A DNA stretch of 57,170 bases from Lachnospiraceae bacterium (lineage in GTDB: Bacteria > Bacillota > Clostridia > Lachnospirales > Lachnospiraceae): contig JAEEXG010000010.1 in the NCBI GenBank assembly GCA_016291405.1, forward strand, positions 1-57,170, given 5' to 3'. Positions 18,234 through 27,257 of the stretch are shown piece by piece. Within the stretch, counting starts at the first letter, position 1. The number at the start of each line of letters is the position of its first letter. The position numbers were made by a program, and so were the translations under genes. A model generated the notes under the pieces. The model was given only the letters and a program-made list of their open reading frames with translations. It was not told the origin of the DNA and did not search any database.

Positions 18234-18620
18234 ATGACAAAAATTTTACTTGATGTAAGAATGTTAAGAGCATATGACAGTTTTAAAGCTTTATGCGCAC
18301 TTTGCTTAAAGCCTGACGATTTTTGTGACAAACTCTGGAACGAGTTTTTGCAAAAGCCCGCTCTTTACGAAGAGTACGAGTATTACATTAAGAATAAGGA
18401 TTTAAGAGACACCTTTACCTTCGAAGGCTATTCCCTTACCGATATATATGTTTATATTCTCACAAAGTATAAGCTTATGATGGATAAAGGAAAGAACGGG
18501 CTTGAAGAGTCAAAAGAACCCATAATTTTGGATTCCTTTATGTTTATGGCTGAATTCATGAACGAGCCCGATAAATACAGAAAGAAACTCGAAGAAGGAA
18601 AGGGCATGGACTTTTTCTAG
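18234..18620 (+). CDS. Small conserved-looking hypothetical protein
   Basis: 128 residues, soluble, mostly helical, rich in Tyr, Phe and Lys (LYEEYEYYIKNKDL, LTDIYVYILTKYKLMMDKGKNG). No signal peptide or membrane segment and no family recognised. Codon use matches its neighbours and a terminator follows immediately, both supporting a real gene. The ribosome site is weak at the chosen ATG. Confidence 0.6.
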   Translation: MTKILLDVRMLRAYDSFKALCALCLKPDDFCDKLWNEFLQKPALYEEYEYYIKNKDLRDTFTFEGYSLTDIYVYILTKYKLMMDKGKNGLEESKEPIILDSFMFMAEFMNEPDKYRKKLEEGKGMDFF

Positions 18621-18630
18621 AATAAATTAT

Positions 18631-18661
18631 CCCCCGAGATTACTCTTGGGGGTGATTTTTT
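18631..18661 (+). terminator. Terminator hairpin just upstream of mntP ribosome site
   Basis: Stem CCCCCGAGA / TCTTGGGGG, loop TTAC, T6 run ending where the mntP ribosome site (GGAGG 18662) begins. Either ends the preceding transcript or attenuates mntP. Confidence 0.8.
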
Positions 18662-18673
18662 GGAGGTTTTGCA

Positions 18674-19264
18674 TTGCATTTATTATTTATATTTAATTCG
18701 ATTTTACTTGGCATCGGCCTTGCAATGGATGCTTTCTCCGTATCGTTGGCAAACGGCTTAAACGAGCCTAAGATGAGGGCAAAAAGAGTACTTGGAATAT
18801 CGGGAATGTTTGCTTTGTTTCAGTGGGCAATGCCTTTAACAGGATGGGTGCTTATTCATACAATTGCCGAAAAATTCAATGCTTTTTATAAATTCATTCC
18901 TTGGATTGCTCTTATTCTTTTAGTCTTTATAGGAATAAAGATGATTATTGAAGGCATTAGGGATGAGGCGGAAAAAGAAGCTGAAAGAAGTGAAAAGAGA
19001 CTTTCTTTTAAGATGCTTTTGGTGCAGGCGGTTGCTACATCCATAGATGCGTTGTCAGTAGGATTTACAATCGCCGACTATAAATTTGTGTCGGCACTTT
19101 GCGCTTCACTTATCATCGGAGTGGTGACTTGGGCTATCTGCATCGGAGGTCTCATAATAGGAAAACGCTTCGGCATGAAGTTTGCAAGAATCGCGTCTTA
19201 TTTGGGCGGCGCCATATTAATTATTATAGGAATAGAAATTTTTGTAAGTCATATGTTTTCTTAA
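18674..19264 (+). CDS. mntP: Manganese efflux pump MntP
   Basis: 196 residues, six predicted helices. The two internally repeated family motifs are present: GLAMDAFSVSLANG near residue 15 and ATSIDALSVGF near 120, whose Asp residues are needed for Mn2+ export. The start is a TTG with GGAGG 7 bases upstream; no ATG fits. MntP genes are often under a yybP-ykoY riboswitch, but none is visible here: only a terminator-like hairpin separates it from the previous gene. Confidence 0.92.
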   Translation: MHLLFIFNSILLGIGLAMDAFSVSLANGLNEPKMRAKRVLGISGMFALFQWAMPLTGWVLIHTIAEKFNAFYKFIPWIALILLVFIGIKMIIEGIRDEAEKEAERSEKRLSFKMLLVQAVATSIDALSVGFTIADYKFVSALCASLIIGVVTWAICIGGLIIGKRFGMKFARIASYLGGAILIIIGIEIFVSHMFS

Positions 19265-19267
19265 GTA

Positions 19268-19296
19268 TTGACAAACAAATTTCCAAGGTATATTGT
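19268..19296 (+). promoter_or_regulatory. Promoter of the dapF-dapL-carAB-purF operon
   Basis: TTGACA - 17 bp - TATTGT. The same arrangement (TTGACAAAC, 17-bp spacer, TATTGT) recurs before glnN, so transcripts begin only a few bases before the leader hairpin. Confidence 0.8.
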
Positions 19297-19305
19297 ACTT
19301 AACAA

Positions 19306-19348
19306 GAAGCAAAGGCGCTTCGGACTATGGTCCGAAGTGCCTTCTTTT
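19306..19348 (+). promoter_or_regulatory. ANTAR-type antiterminator/terminator leader upstream of dapF
   Basis: Hairpin GAAGC-[AAAGGC]-GCTTC at 19306-19321 has a hexaloop with A1 and G4. The alternative fold is a terminator: AAGGCGCTTCGGAC (19312-19325) pairs with 19330-19343, loop TATG, then CTTTT. The loop and 3' arm of the small hairpin are part of the terminator stem, so binding of an ANTAR protein to the small hairpin would prevent termination. Confidence 0.75.
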
Positions 19349-19376
19349 GTATGTAGAAGTTTAAAGGATACCGGGC

Positions 19377-20261
19377 ATGAAAGTAGATTTTGTTAAGATG
19401 GAAGGCTGCGGCAATGACTATGTGTACATTGACTGCGTAAAAGAGGAGTTTAAATACCCCTATAAATCGGATTTGGCGGTATGTATAAGTGATCGGCATT
19501 TCGGAGTCGGCTCCGACGGTCTTATTTTTGTAAATAAATCTGAAATCGCAGACTTTGAAATGGAAATGTATAATTCCGACGGCTCAAGAAGCGAAATGTG
19601 CGGAAACGGCATAAGATGCGTGGCAAAGCTTGTATATGACAAAGGCTATACCGATAAAAAGCACTTTACCATTGAAAGCATGGGAGCCATAAAGAAAATA
19701 TTCATTGAAGAGGAAGAAGATCATAAGGCAAATCTTATTACTGTAGATATGGGAGAGCCCATACTTACCCCTTCACTCATTCCGGTTTCTTTGGACACTG
19801 ATGCAAAAATAGCAAAGCAAGTGCCCATTTCAATTGATTTATTAAGCGCAAAGGCAACCTGCGTGTCAATGGGCAATCCTCACGCCGTGATTTTTACGGA
19901 TACAATGACAAGAAGCTGGGAAGATTTAAAAGCGCTTCCAATAGAAAGGCTCGGCCCCTCATTTGAAAACCACAAAATGTTTCCAAAACGCGTAAACACT
20001 GAATTTGTTAAGGTGCTTGATAAAGAAAACGTGGAAATGAGAGTGTGGGAGAGAGGCGCAGGGGAAACCTTGGCCTGCGGAACAGGGTGCTGCGCCACAG
20101 TGGTAGCCTGCGTTTTAAATGAAAGAACGGAAAGAAGAGTAACCGTTCACTTGCTTGGCGGAGATTTAAAGATTTACTGGAGCGAAGAAGACAATCACGT
20201 TTATATGACAGGTCCCGCAAAGACTGTATTTACGGGAAGTTTTGATACAAAGAAAAATTAG
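19377..20261 (+). CDS. dapF: Diaminopimelate epimerase
   Basis: 294 residues. The N-terminal MEGCGNDYVYID, first catalytic Cys in SEMCGNGIRC (~80) and second in ACGTGCCATVVAC (~232) are diagnostic. It converts LL- to meso-diaminopimelate for lysine and peptidoglycan. First gene of an operon continuing with dapL, carA, carB and purF, which gives the two last steps of the DapL variant of the pathway together. Weak AAAGGA ribosome site 8 bases before the ATG. Confidence 0.95.
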   Translation: MKVDFVKMEGCGNDYVYIDCVKEEFKYPYKSDLAVCISDRHFGVGSDGLIFVNKSEIADFEMEMYNSDGSRSEMCGNGIRCVAKLVYDKGYTDKKHFTIESMGAIKKIFIEEEEDHKANLITVDMGEPILTPSLIPVSLDTDAKIAKQVPISIDLLSAKATCVSMGNPHAVIFTDTMTRSWEDLKALPIERLGPSFENHKMFPKRVNTEFVKVLDKENVEMRVWERGAGETLACGTGCCATVVACVLNERTERRVTVHLLGGDLKIYWSEEDNHVYMTGPAKTVFTGSFDTKKN

Positions 20262-20292
20262 TGTTTACATTATGTAAACCAGAGGTATAAAT

Positions 20293-21468
20293 ATGAAAAT
20301 AAACAAAGATTACCTTAACTTAAAAGAAAGCTACCTTTTTGCGGACATCGCCGCAAGGGTAAGAAAGCACAAAGAAGAGCATGCGGATGCTGATATTATC
20401 AGCCTTGGAATCGGAGATGTCACAAAGCCTTTATCTAAGCCCATTATCGAAGCGCTAAATTCAGCAGTATCCGATATGGCAAGTGCCGACACATTTAAAG
20501 GATATGCTCCCGACAGAGGATATGAGTTTTTAAGAAGCAAGATTATTGAAAACGATTATAAAAAGCGCGGAATCGATTTAGATTTGGATGAAATCTTTGT
20601 ATCGGACGGAGCAAAGAGCGATTGCGGTAACATCCAGGAAATCTTTGATAAGGATAACGTGGTGGCAGTGCCGGATCCTGTTTACCCCGTATATGCAGAC
20701 ACAAATATTATGGCAGGAAGAAAGCTTGTTTATTTACCCTGCCTTAAAGAAAACGGATTTGTGCCCGAAATGCCTAAGGAAAAGGTTGACATAATATATC
20801 TATGCTTTCCTAATAACCCTACGGGCATGGTTATTACAAAAAATAAATTGCAGGAATTTGTCGATTACGCTATAAAGAATGAAGCGGTCATTATTTATGA
20901 CGCGGCTTATGAAGCTTATATAACGGATCCTTCGATTCCCCATTCTATTTATGAGTGTAAGGGGGCAAAAAGCGTTGCCATAGAGCTTCACTCATTTTCT
21001 AAGAATGCAGGCTTTACAGGCTTAAGACTTGGCTATAGCGTAGTGCCTAAGGAATTAAAGTGCGATGGGGTTTCTTTAAACTCATTATGGTTAAGACGTC
21101 ATTCAACAAAATATAACGGAGCCCCCTACATTGTGCAAAGAGCGGGCGAAGCGGTATATTCAGAAGTCGGAAAAGAAGCCGTAAAGAAGCAGGTTTCTGA
21201 ATACATGGAAAATGCCAAGGCTATTTACGATGGCTTAACATCAATGGGATATGAAGTATACGGTGGCAAGAACGCTCCGTACATTTGGCTTAAAACCCCC
21301 GATAATTTGTCGGGATGGGATTTCTTTGACCTTCTTTTAAAGAAAGCACAGGTTGTTGGCACCCCGGGAGAAGGCTTTGGAAGCTGCGGAGCCGGTTTCT
21401 TTAGACTGACTGCTTTTGCAAGCAAAGAAAACACAGAAAAAGCGCTTGAAAGAATAAGCAAGCTTTAA
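20293..21468 (+). CDS. dapL: LL-diaminopimelate aminotransferase
   Basis: 391 residues, class I/II PLP aminotransferase. PLP lysine in HSFSKNAGFTGLRLGY (~235), NPTG motif CFPNNPTGMVITK (~175), and phosphate-binding SDGAKSD (~100). The N-terminal DYLNLKESYLFADIAARV is the DapL type rather than AspC. It makes LL-DAP directly from tetrahydrodipicolinate and glutamate, so the cell needs no succinyl- or acetyl-branch enzymes. A 31-bp gap after dapF contains the ribosome site AGAGG. Confidence 0.93.
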   Translation: MKINKDYLNLKESYLFADIAARVRKHKEEHADADIISLGIGDVTKPLSKPIIEALNSAVSDMASADTFKGYAPDRGYEFLRSKIIENDYKKRGIDLDLDEIFVSDGAKSDCGNIQEIFDKDNVVAVPDPVYPVYADTNIMAGRKLVYLPCLKENGFVPEMPKEKVDIIYLCFPNNPTGMVITKNKLQEFVDYAIKNEAVIIYDAAYEAYITDPSIPHSIYECKGAKSVAIELHSFSKNAGFTGLRLGYSVVPKELKCDGVSLNSLWLRRHSTKYNGAPYIVQRAGEAVYSEVGKEAVKKQVSEYMENAKAIYDGLTSMGYEVYGGKNAPYIWLKTPDNLSGWDFFDLLLKKAQVVGTPGEGFGSCGAGFFRLTAFASKENTEKALERISKL

Positions 21469-21488
21469 GATATACAAGGGAGAATGAT

Positions 21489-22586
21489 ATGAACGGTCGC
21501 AAAAAAAGAAAGCTGGTCTTGGAGGACGGAAGCATTTTTGAAGGTGATTCCTTCGGAGCTAATTCGGATAAGCTTTCGGAAATCGTATTCAACACTTCAA
21601 TGGTGGGTTATCAGGAGATTTTATCGGATCTTTCCTATACCGACCAGGCAGTGGTGATGACATTTCCTCTAATCGGCAATTACGGAATCAATGATTCCGA
21701 TTTTGAGTCGCGTCACCCGGGGCTCAATGCTTTTATTGTGAAGGATTATTGTGATGCACCTTCACACCATGCTTTGGTTGAAGAACTCGAGCAAACCATG
21801 AAGCGCTACGATATAGCGGGTATCAGTGGCGTTGACACAAGGAAACTAACAAGAATTATACGTGAAAAAGGAAGCCTCAAGGCACTTATTACGGATGTTG
21901 ATACTCCGAATGATGAGTGCTTGAGGCTTATTTCTAATTTTGAATATAAAACCGACCAGGTTTTAAGGGCCACAAGAAAAGAAAGAGAGATTTTCCCCGC
22001 AAAGGAAGAAAAGTATAGGATTGTTGCAATAGACTGCGGCATGAAAATGAACATCGTAAACTGCTTAAACGACTTAGGGGTTTCTGTAACGGTTGTTCCT
22101 GAAAATACAACATCCGAAGAAATCTTAAGTTACAAGCCTGACGGCCTCTTTATTTCAAACGGCCCGGGGGATCCTGAAAATGCGGTAAATGCCATAAAGG
22201 CTGTAAAAGAGTTAAAAGGTAAGCTTCCCATATTCGGAATTTGCTTGGGACACCAGATAGTTTCTTTAGCCTACGGTGCAAAAACCTATAAGCTTAAATT
22301 TGGTCACAGAGGTGCAAACCACCCTGTTAAAAACTTAAAGACGGGGCTTGTGGAAATAACCTCACAGAACCATTCTTATGCGGTTGATGCGGATAGCTTA
22401 AAGGGCACAGGCCTTGAAGCCACACATATTAATTTGCTTGATAACACCATCGAAGGAGTGGAATGTAAGAAAGATAAGGTTTTTAGCGTTCAGTACCATC
22501 CGGAGAGCGCGCCGGGACCTACCGACGGAAGATACCTTTTTGATGAATTCCTGACTCTTTTAAAGGAGGCAAAGAAAAATGCCTAA
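21489..22586 (+). CDS. carA: Carbamoyl-phosphate synthase small (glutaminase) subunit
   Basis: 365 residues. N-terminal CPSase small domain (LVLEDGSIFEGDSFG, FNTSMVGYQEILSDLSY) and C-terminal class I glutamine amidotransferase: Cys nucleophile in FGICLGHQ (~255), His/Glu in VQYHPESAPGP (~338). It releases ammonia from glutamine for CarB. Ribosome site AAGGGAG. Overlaps carB by 8 bp, so the two subunits are translationally coupled. Confidence 0.95.
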   Translation: MNGRKKRKLVLEDGSIFEGDSFGANSDKLSEIVFNTSMVGYQEILSDLSYTDQAVVMTFPLIGNYGINDSDFESRHPGLNAFIVKDYCDAPSHHALVEELEQTMKRYDIAGISGVDTRKLTRIIREKGSLKALITDVDTPNDECLRLISNFEYKTDQVLRATRKEREIFPAKEEKYRIVAIDCGMKMNIVNCLNDLGVSVTVVPENTTSEEILSYKPDGLFISNGPGDPENAVNAIKAVKELKGKLPIFGICLGHQIVSLAYGAKTYKLKFGHRGANHPVKNLKTGLVEITSQNHSYAVDADSLKGTGLEATHINLLDNTIEGVECKKDKVFSVQYHPESAPGPTDGRYLFDEFLTLLKEAKKNA

Positions 22587-25500
22587 GCGAACTGATATAA
22601 AGAAAATTTTGGTTATAGGCTCAGGGCCTATTGTAATTGGTCAGGCCGCAGAGTTTGACTACGCAGGCACCCAAGGATGCCTTGCTTTAAAAGAAGAGGG
22701 GTACGAGGTTGTGCTTTGTAACTCAAACCCCGCAACAATAATGACCGATAACACGGTTGCAGACAAAGTCTACATGGAGCCTTTGACCCTTGAATATCTG
22801 GCAAAGATAATCCGCGTTGAAAGACCTGATGCGGTTTTAGCGGGCCTTGGCGGACAAACAGGCTTAAACCTTGCCATGCAGCTTGAAGAAGACGGCGTTT
22901 TAAAGCAATGCCGTTGCACCCTTCTTGGCACAAAGAAAGAAAGCATCGCCCTTGCGGAAGACAGGGAACTTTTTAAAAACATGTGTGAAGAAATCGGCGA
23001 GCCTGTCCTTAAATCGCTGGTTGTAAACACCATGGAAGATGGAATTGCCGCTGCAAAAGAAATAGGCTTCCCACTTGTGGTGCGCCCGGGATTTACTCTT
23101 GGCGGCACCGGAGGCGGCTTTGCTGAAAATGAAAAAGAGTATAAAGAGATACTTAAAAACGCCCTTGCTTTGTCTCCCGTAAACGAGGCTTTGATTGAAA
23201 AAAGCGTTAAGGGATACAAAGAAATCGAATACGAAGTAATAAGAGATGCAAATGATACAGCCCTTGTAATCTGTAACATGGAAAACATTGACCCTGTAGG
23301 CATTCATACAGGTGACTCGGCGGTTGTGTGCCCTTCCATGACACTTACAAACAATGAGTATCATATGCTTAGAGACTCAGCTTTAAAAATCATTAGACAC
23401 TTAAAAATTGAAGGGGGCTGTAACGTACAGTTCGCCTTGTCTCCTGATTCAAAGGATTATTACTTAATCGAAGTAAATCCCAGAGTCTCCCGTTCATCAG
23501 CCCTTGCATCAAAGGCAAGCGGATATCCTATTGCATGGGTTTCTGCAAAGATAGCGGTAGGCTTAACCTTAGAAGAAATAAGGCTTAAAAATACCCCTGC
23601 CTGCTTTGAACCGGCTCTAGACTACGTGGTAAGTAAACTGGCCAGATTTCCCTTTGATAAGTTTAGGGATGCTAACCCTACTTTAGGCACTCAAATGAAG
23701 GCTACGGGAGAAGTTATGAGCGTAGGCCGTACTTTTGAAGAAAGCTTCTTAAAAGCTGTTCGTTCCCTTGAAACAGGCCATGATTACTTAAGAGATAAGG
23801 GCTTGGTTCAAAAAAGCCTTGATGAATTGTATGAGTTTATAAAGATTGGCACGGATACACGTCTCTATGCTTTAGCAGAAATTTTACGTAAGGGCGGAAG
23901 CATTGAGACAATTTGTAAGAACACAGGAATCGATAAATTCTTTGTTGAAAAGTTTAAAAAGATCGTTGATAAGGAAGCTGATTTAAAGGCTAACCCTAAG
24001 GACTTATGTAAACTAAAAGAAGCAAAGAAGATGGGCTTTCCCGATACAGAAATTGCCCGCCTTTGGAATATGGACTTACGCGACTTGGAAGACTTTAGGC
24101 GTGAAAATCACATTAAGCCCGTATACAAGATGATTGACTCTTGTGCGTCCGAATTTAAGAGTTATATTCCCTATTTTTACTCTACCTACGAAGACGAAAA
24201 CGAGTCTATAGTAACAAACAATAAAAAGGTTATAGTGTTAGGTTCAGGCCCCATAAGAATCGGTCAGGGCGTAGAGTTTGACTATTCAACGGTTCATGCC
24301 ATTAAGACCATTAAGAGCCAGGGCTATGAAGCAATTATTATAAACAATAACCCTGAAACCGTTTCAACCGACTACACAACAGCGGATAAACTTTATTTCG
24401 AACCTCTTTGTGTAGAGGACGTAATGGATATTATCGAAATGGAAAAGCCCGACGGCGTTATAGTTTCTTTGGGCGGACAGACCGCAATCAACCTTGCAAA
24501 TCCTTTGCACGACAGAGGGGTTAAGATCATCGGCACCGACGTTGAAGCAATCGATAAGGCAGAGGACAGAGACTTATTTGAAAAGCTTTTGGAAGAGCTT
24601 AACATTCCAAAGCCTGAAGGATACGTGGCAACAACCATCGATGAAGGTTTAAAGATTGCAGAAAAGGTGGGCTATCCCGTCCTTGTGCGCCCTTCCTTTG
24701 TGCTTGGAGGCCGTGCTATGCAGATAGTATCAAAACCTTCAGAAATGATTCGCTACTTACAAAGCGCCGCGGAAGTGGACAAAGACCGCCCCGTCCTTGT
24801 GGATAAATACATAATGGGTAAGGAACTTGAAACCGACGCTATCTGTGACGGTAAAGACGTGTTTGTGCCGGGCATCATGGAACTTGTTGAGAGAACCGGT
24901 GTCCATTCGGGCGACTCAATAAGTGTGTACCCGCCCTTTACAGTGTCAGATAAGGTTAAAGAAACCATCCTAGATTACACAAAGAGGCTTGGCCTTGGCA
25001 TAGGAATCGTGGGACTTTTTAACATCCAGTTCATTGTTGACGGTGAAGATAACGTGTATGTTATCGAAGTTAATCCCCGCTCTTCAAGAACGGTTCCCTT
25101 TATATCAAAAGCAACGGGCGTGCGCCTTGCGGACATTGCCACAAAAGTTATTCTTGGTGTAAGTTTAAAAGAGCAGGATGTGCTTAAAGAAACAAGCCGC
25201 CATGACAGATATTACGTAAAAGTTCCTGCTTTCTCATTCTTAAAACTTAAGGGTATGGATTCTTATTTGTCACCTGAAATGAAGTCAACAGGTGAAGCTA
25301 TCGGATACGATAAAAAGCTTCATAGGGCTATGTATAAAGCACTTGTTGCTTCAGGTCTTAAGTTAAAGAATCACGGCACCATGATAGTTTCTTTGGCCGA
25401 TGAAGACAAAGTGGAAGCAATGCCCATAATTAAGGGATTTTACGACCTTGGATTTAACATTGAGGCTACCTCTCTTACGGGTAAATACCTTGCGGATTAC

Positions 25501-25755
25501 GGCATCAAAAATAAAGTAAGAAAGAAAATAAGCGAGGGAAGTAACGAAATTTTGGAAGCTATTGCCAGCGGTGATGTTAGCTACGTTATCAATACCAGAG
25601 CCATTCTTTCAGGGGTTCACTACGAAGACGGCGTCCTTATAAGGCAATGCGCCACACAAAATAACGTGACACTTTTCACATCTCTTGATACCTTAAGAGT
25701 GGTACTTAAAGTTTTACAGGAGCAGGATTTGTCTGTTTCTGAAATCTTTGACTAA
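22579..25755 (+). CDS. carB: Carbamoyl-phosphate synthase large subunit
   Basis: 1058 residues, standard length. Two ATP-grasp halves: GSGPIVIGQAAEFDYAGTQ near 14 and GSGPIRIGQGVEFDYSTVHA near 556, with metal-binding IEVNPRVSRSSALASKASG and IEVNPRSSRTVPFISKATG. C-terminal MGS-like allosteric domain (~930-1058). It makes carbamoyl phosphate for pyrimidines and arginine from bicarbonate, ammonia and two ATP. Ribosome site AAAGGAGG lies within the end of carA. Confidence 0.97.
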   Translation: MPKRTDIKKILVIGSGPIVIGQAAEFDYAGTQGCLALKEEGYEVVLCNSNPATIMTDNTVADKVYMEPLTLEYLAKIIRVERPDAVLAGLGGQTGLNLAMQLEEDGVLKQCRCTLLGTKKESIALAEDRELFKNMCEEIGEPVLKSLVVNTMEDGIAAAKEIGFPLVVRPGFTLGGTGGGFAENEKEYKEILKNALALSPVNEALIEKSVKGYKEIEYEVIRDANDTALVICNMENIDPVGIHTGDSAVVCPSMTLTNNEYHMLRDSALKIIRHLKIEGGCNVQFALSPDSKDYYLIEVNPRVSRSSALASKASGYPIAWVSAKIAVGLTLEEIRLKNTPACFEPALDYVVSKLARFPFDKFRDANPTLGTQMKATGEVMSVGRTFEESFLKAVRSLETGHDYLRDKGLVQKSLDELYEFIKIGTDTRLYALAEILRKGGSIETICKNTGIDKFFVEKFKKIVDKEADLKANPKDLCKLKEAKKMGFPDTEIARLWNMDLRDLEDFRRENHIKPVYKMIDSCASEFKSYIPYFYSTYEDENESIVTNNKKVIVLGSGPIRIGQGVEFDYSTVHAIKTIKSQGYEAIIINNNPETVSTDYTTADKLYFEPLCVEDVMDIIEMEKPDGVIVSLGGQTAINLANPLHDRGVKIIGTDVEAIDKAEDRDLFEKLLEELNIPKPEGYVATTIDEGLKIAEKVGYPVLVRPSFVLGGRAMQIVSKPSEMIRYLQSAAEVDKDRPVLVDKYIMGKELETDAICDGKDVFVPGIMELVERTGVHSGDSISVYPPFTVSDKVKETILDYTKRLGLGIGIVGLFNIQFIVDGEDNVYVIEVNPRSSRTVPFISKATGVRLADIATKVILGVSLKEQDVLKETSRHDRYYVKVPAFSFLKLKGMDSYLSPEMKSTGEAIGYDKKLHRAMYKALVASGLKLKNHGTMIVSLADEDKVEAMPIIKGFYDLGFNIEATSLTGKYLADYGIKNKVRKKISEGSNEILEAIASGDVSYVINTRAILSGVHYEDGVLIRQCATQNNVTLFTSLDTLRVVLKVLQEQDLSVSEIFD

Positions 25756-25764
25756 GGAGTAAAG

Positions 25765-27138
25765 ATGGATAAACTCAAAGAAAAATGCGGAGTTTTTGGC
25801 ATATTTACAAAGAACGGAAATGTTTCTTACGACATTTTCTACGGCCTCACCGCTTTGCAGCACAGAGGACAAGAGTCTGCGGGAATGGCGGTTTGCGATA
25901 CTGACGGAGAAAAGGGAAACATCGGATTTTACAAGAACATGGGCCTTGTAAGCGAAGTTTTCAGAGAAGATAAGCTAGCAGAGCTTAAGGGAAATATCGG
26001 CGTTGGGCATGTGCGCTATTCAACTACCGGCGGAAGCAAAATAGAAAACGCCCAGCCCGTTGTGTTTAACTATTCAAAGGGGACACTGGCAACCGTACAT
26101 AACGGAAACCTTGTTAACACGGATGCCTTAAGACAAGAGCTTTTTGACGAAGGATGTGTCCTTAGAAGCGACACTGATACAGAAGTTTTGGCCCTTCTTG
26201 TTGCCAAAGAACGCTCCCACACAAAGACTATACAAGAAGCCGTAGAAAGGGTTGCGGCAAAGATTGTGGGAAGCTATGCGATTATTATAATGAGCCCAAG
26301 AAAGCTTGTTGCAATGCGCGATCCCTTAGGTTTAAAACCTATGTGCATAGGCAAAAGAGGGGAGGATATTATCATTGCCTCTGAGTCTTGCGCATTGTCT
26401 TCAGTTGATGCTGAGTTTGTAAGAGATGTAGAGCCCGGTGAAATCATCACCGTTTCAAAAGACGGCATATCTTCGAACAAAAAGCTTTGCGGAAAGAAAG
26501 CCGCTCACTGTATTTTTGAATACATTTATTTTGCGAGACTAGACTCTGTAATAGACGGAAGAGCAGTCTATGAAGCCCGCCATAAAGCAGGGCAGATGCT
26601 TGCAAAGAATTACCCTGTTGAAGCAGACATTGTAACAGGAGTCCCTGATTCAGGCCTTGCTGCTGCGGAAGGGTATTCTGCATATTCGGGCATTCCCTTT
26701 GAACTTGCTTTTCATAAAAACAGTTACCTTGGAAGGACTTTTATTAAGCCCACGGATAAAGAGAGAAAAGCTGCGGTGCACCTTAAACTAAACGTTATTG
26801 AAGCTGCCGTTAAGGGTAAAAGAATCGTCATTATCGATGACTCTATAGTTCGCGGCACCACAATGGCTAATCTTATAAAGCTTTTAAAAGAAAAGGGAGC
26901 AAAAGAAGTGCACGTTCGCATCAGTTCTCCGCCCTTTTTACACCCTTGCTACTACGGAACCGATGTCCCCAGTAACAAAGAACTTATAGCCTCAAATAAC
27001 GGCACCGAAGATATAAGAAAACGTATCGGAGCAGATTCTTTGTACTATGCAAAAGTGGAAGATTTTAGCGAGATGGTAGGAGATTTGCCTATTTGCAAGG
27101 CTTGCTTTGACGGAAATTATCCTACAAAAAATTTTTAA
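25765..27138 (+). CDS. purF: Amidophosphoribosyltransferase
   Basis: 457 residues. Ntn-type glutaminase with catalytic Cys at position 8 (KEKCGVFGIF), implying removal of a 7-residue propeptide; QHRGQESAGM follows. The PRPP site is VIIDDSIVRGTT (~355). Cys residues consistent with the Fe-S type of Bacillus-like PurF occur in AHCIFEYIYF and near the C-terminus (PICKACFDG). First committed step of purine synthesis. It is unusual for purF to end a dap/car operon; all but the dap genes consume glutamine, consistent with shared nitrogen control. Confidence 0.95.
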   Translation: MDKLKEKCGVFGIFTKNGNVSYDIFYGLTALQHRGQESAGMAVCDTDGEKGNIGFYKNMGLVSEVFREDKLAELKGNIGVGHVRYSTTGGSKIENAQPVVFNYSKGTLATVHNGNLVNTDALRQELFDEGCVLRSDTDTEVLALLVAKERSHTKTIQEAVERVAAKIVGSYAIIIMSPRKLVAMRDPLGLKPMCIGKRGEDIIIASESCALSSVDAEFVRDVEPGEIITVSKDGISSNKKLCGKKAAHCIFEYIYFARLDSVIDGRAVYEARHKAGQMLAKNYPVEADIVTGVPDSGLAAAEGYSAYSGIPFELAFHKNSYLGRTFIKPTDKERKAAVHLKLNVIEAAVKGKRIVIIDDSIVRGTTMANLIKLLKEKGAKEVHVRISSPPFLHPCYYGTDVPSNKELIASNNGTEDIRKRIGADSLYYAKVEDFSEMVGDLPICKACFDGNYPTKNF

Positions 27139-27146
27139 AAAAAGTG

Positions 27147-27175
27147 TTGACAAACAAAAAACATGAGTATATTGT
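27147..27175 (+). promoter_or_regulatory. Promoter of glnN-amt
   Basis: TTGACA - 17 bp - TATTGT, same hexamers and spacer length as the dapF promoter. Confidence 0.8.
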
Positions 27176-27184
27176 ATAGCACAT

Positions 27185-27227
27185 AAAGCAAAGGCGCTTT
27201 AGGATAAATTCCTAAGGCGCCTTTTTC
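27185..27227 (+). promoter_or_regulatory. ANTAR-type antiterminator/terminator leader upstream of glnN
   Basis: Small hairpin AAAGC-[AAAGGC]-GCTTT at 27185-27200 with the A1/G4 hexaloop. Competing terminator: AAGGCGCTTTAGGA (27191-27204) with 27210-27223, loop TAAAT, then a T-run. The two folds share 27191-27200. Confidence 0.8.
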
Positions 27228-27257
27228 TTTACAAATTTTTGAAAGGGAGAAAATAAC

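Noticed and set aside
18631-18673. yybP-ykoY manganese riboswitch before mntP
   Set aside because: Only a 31-bp hairpin fits in the gap; the conserved aptamer sequences are missing.
22628-23364. Three long antisense ORFs within carB
   Set aside because: Shadows of the conserved carB frame with no ribosome sites or recognisable domains.
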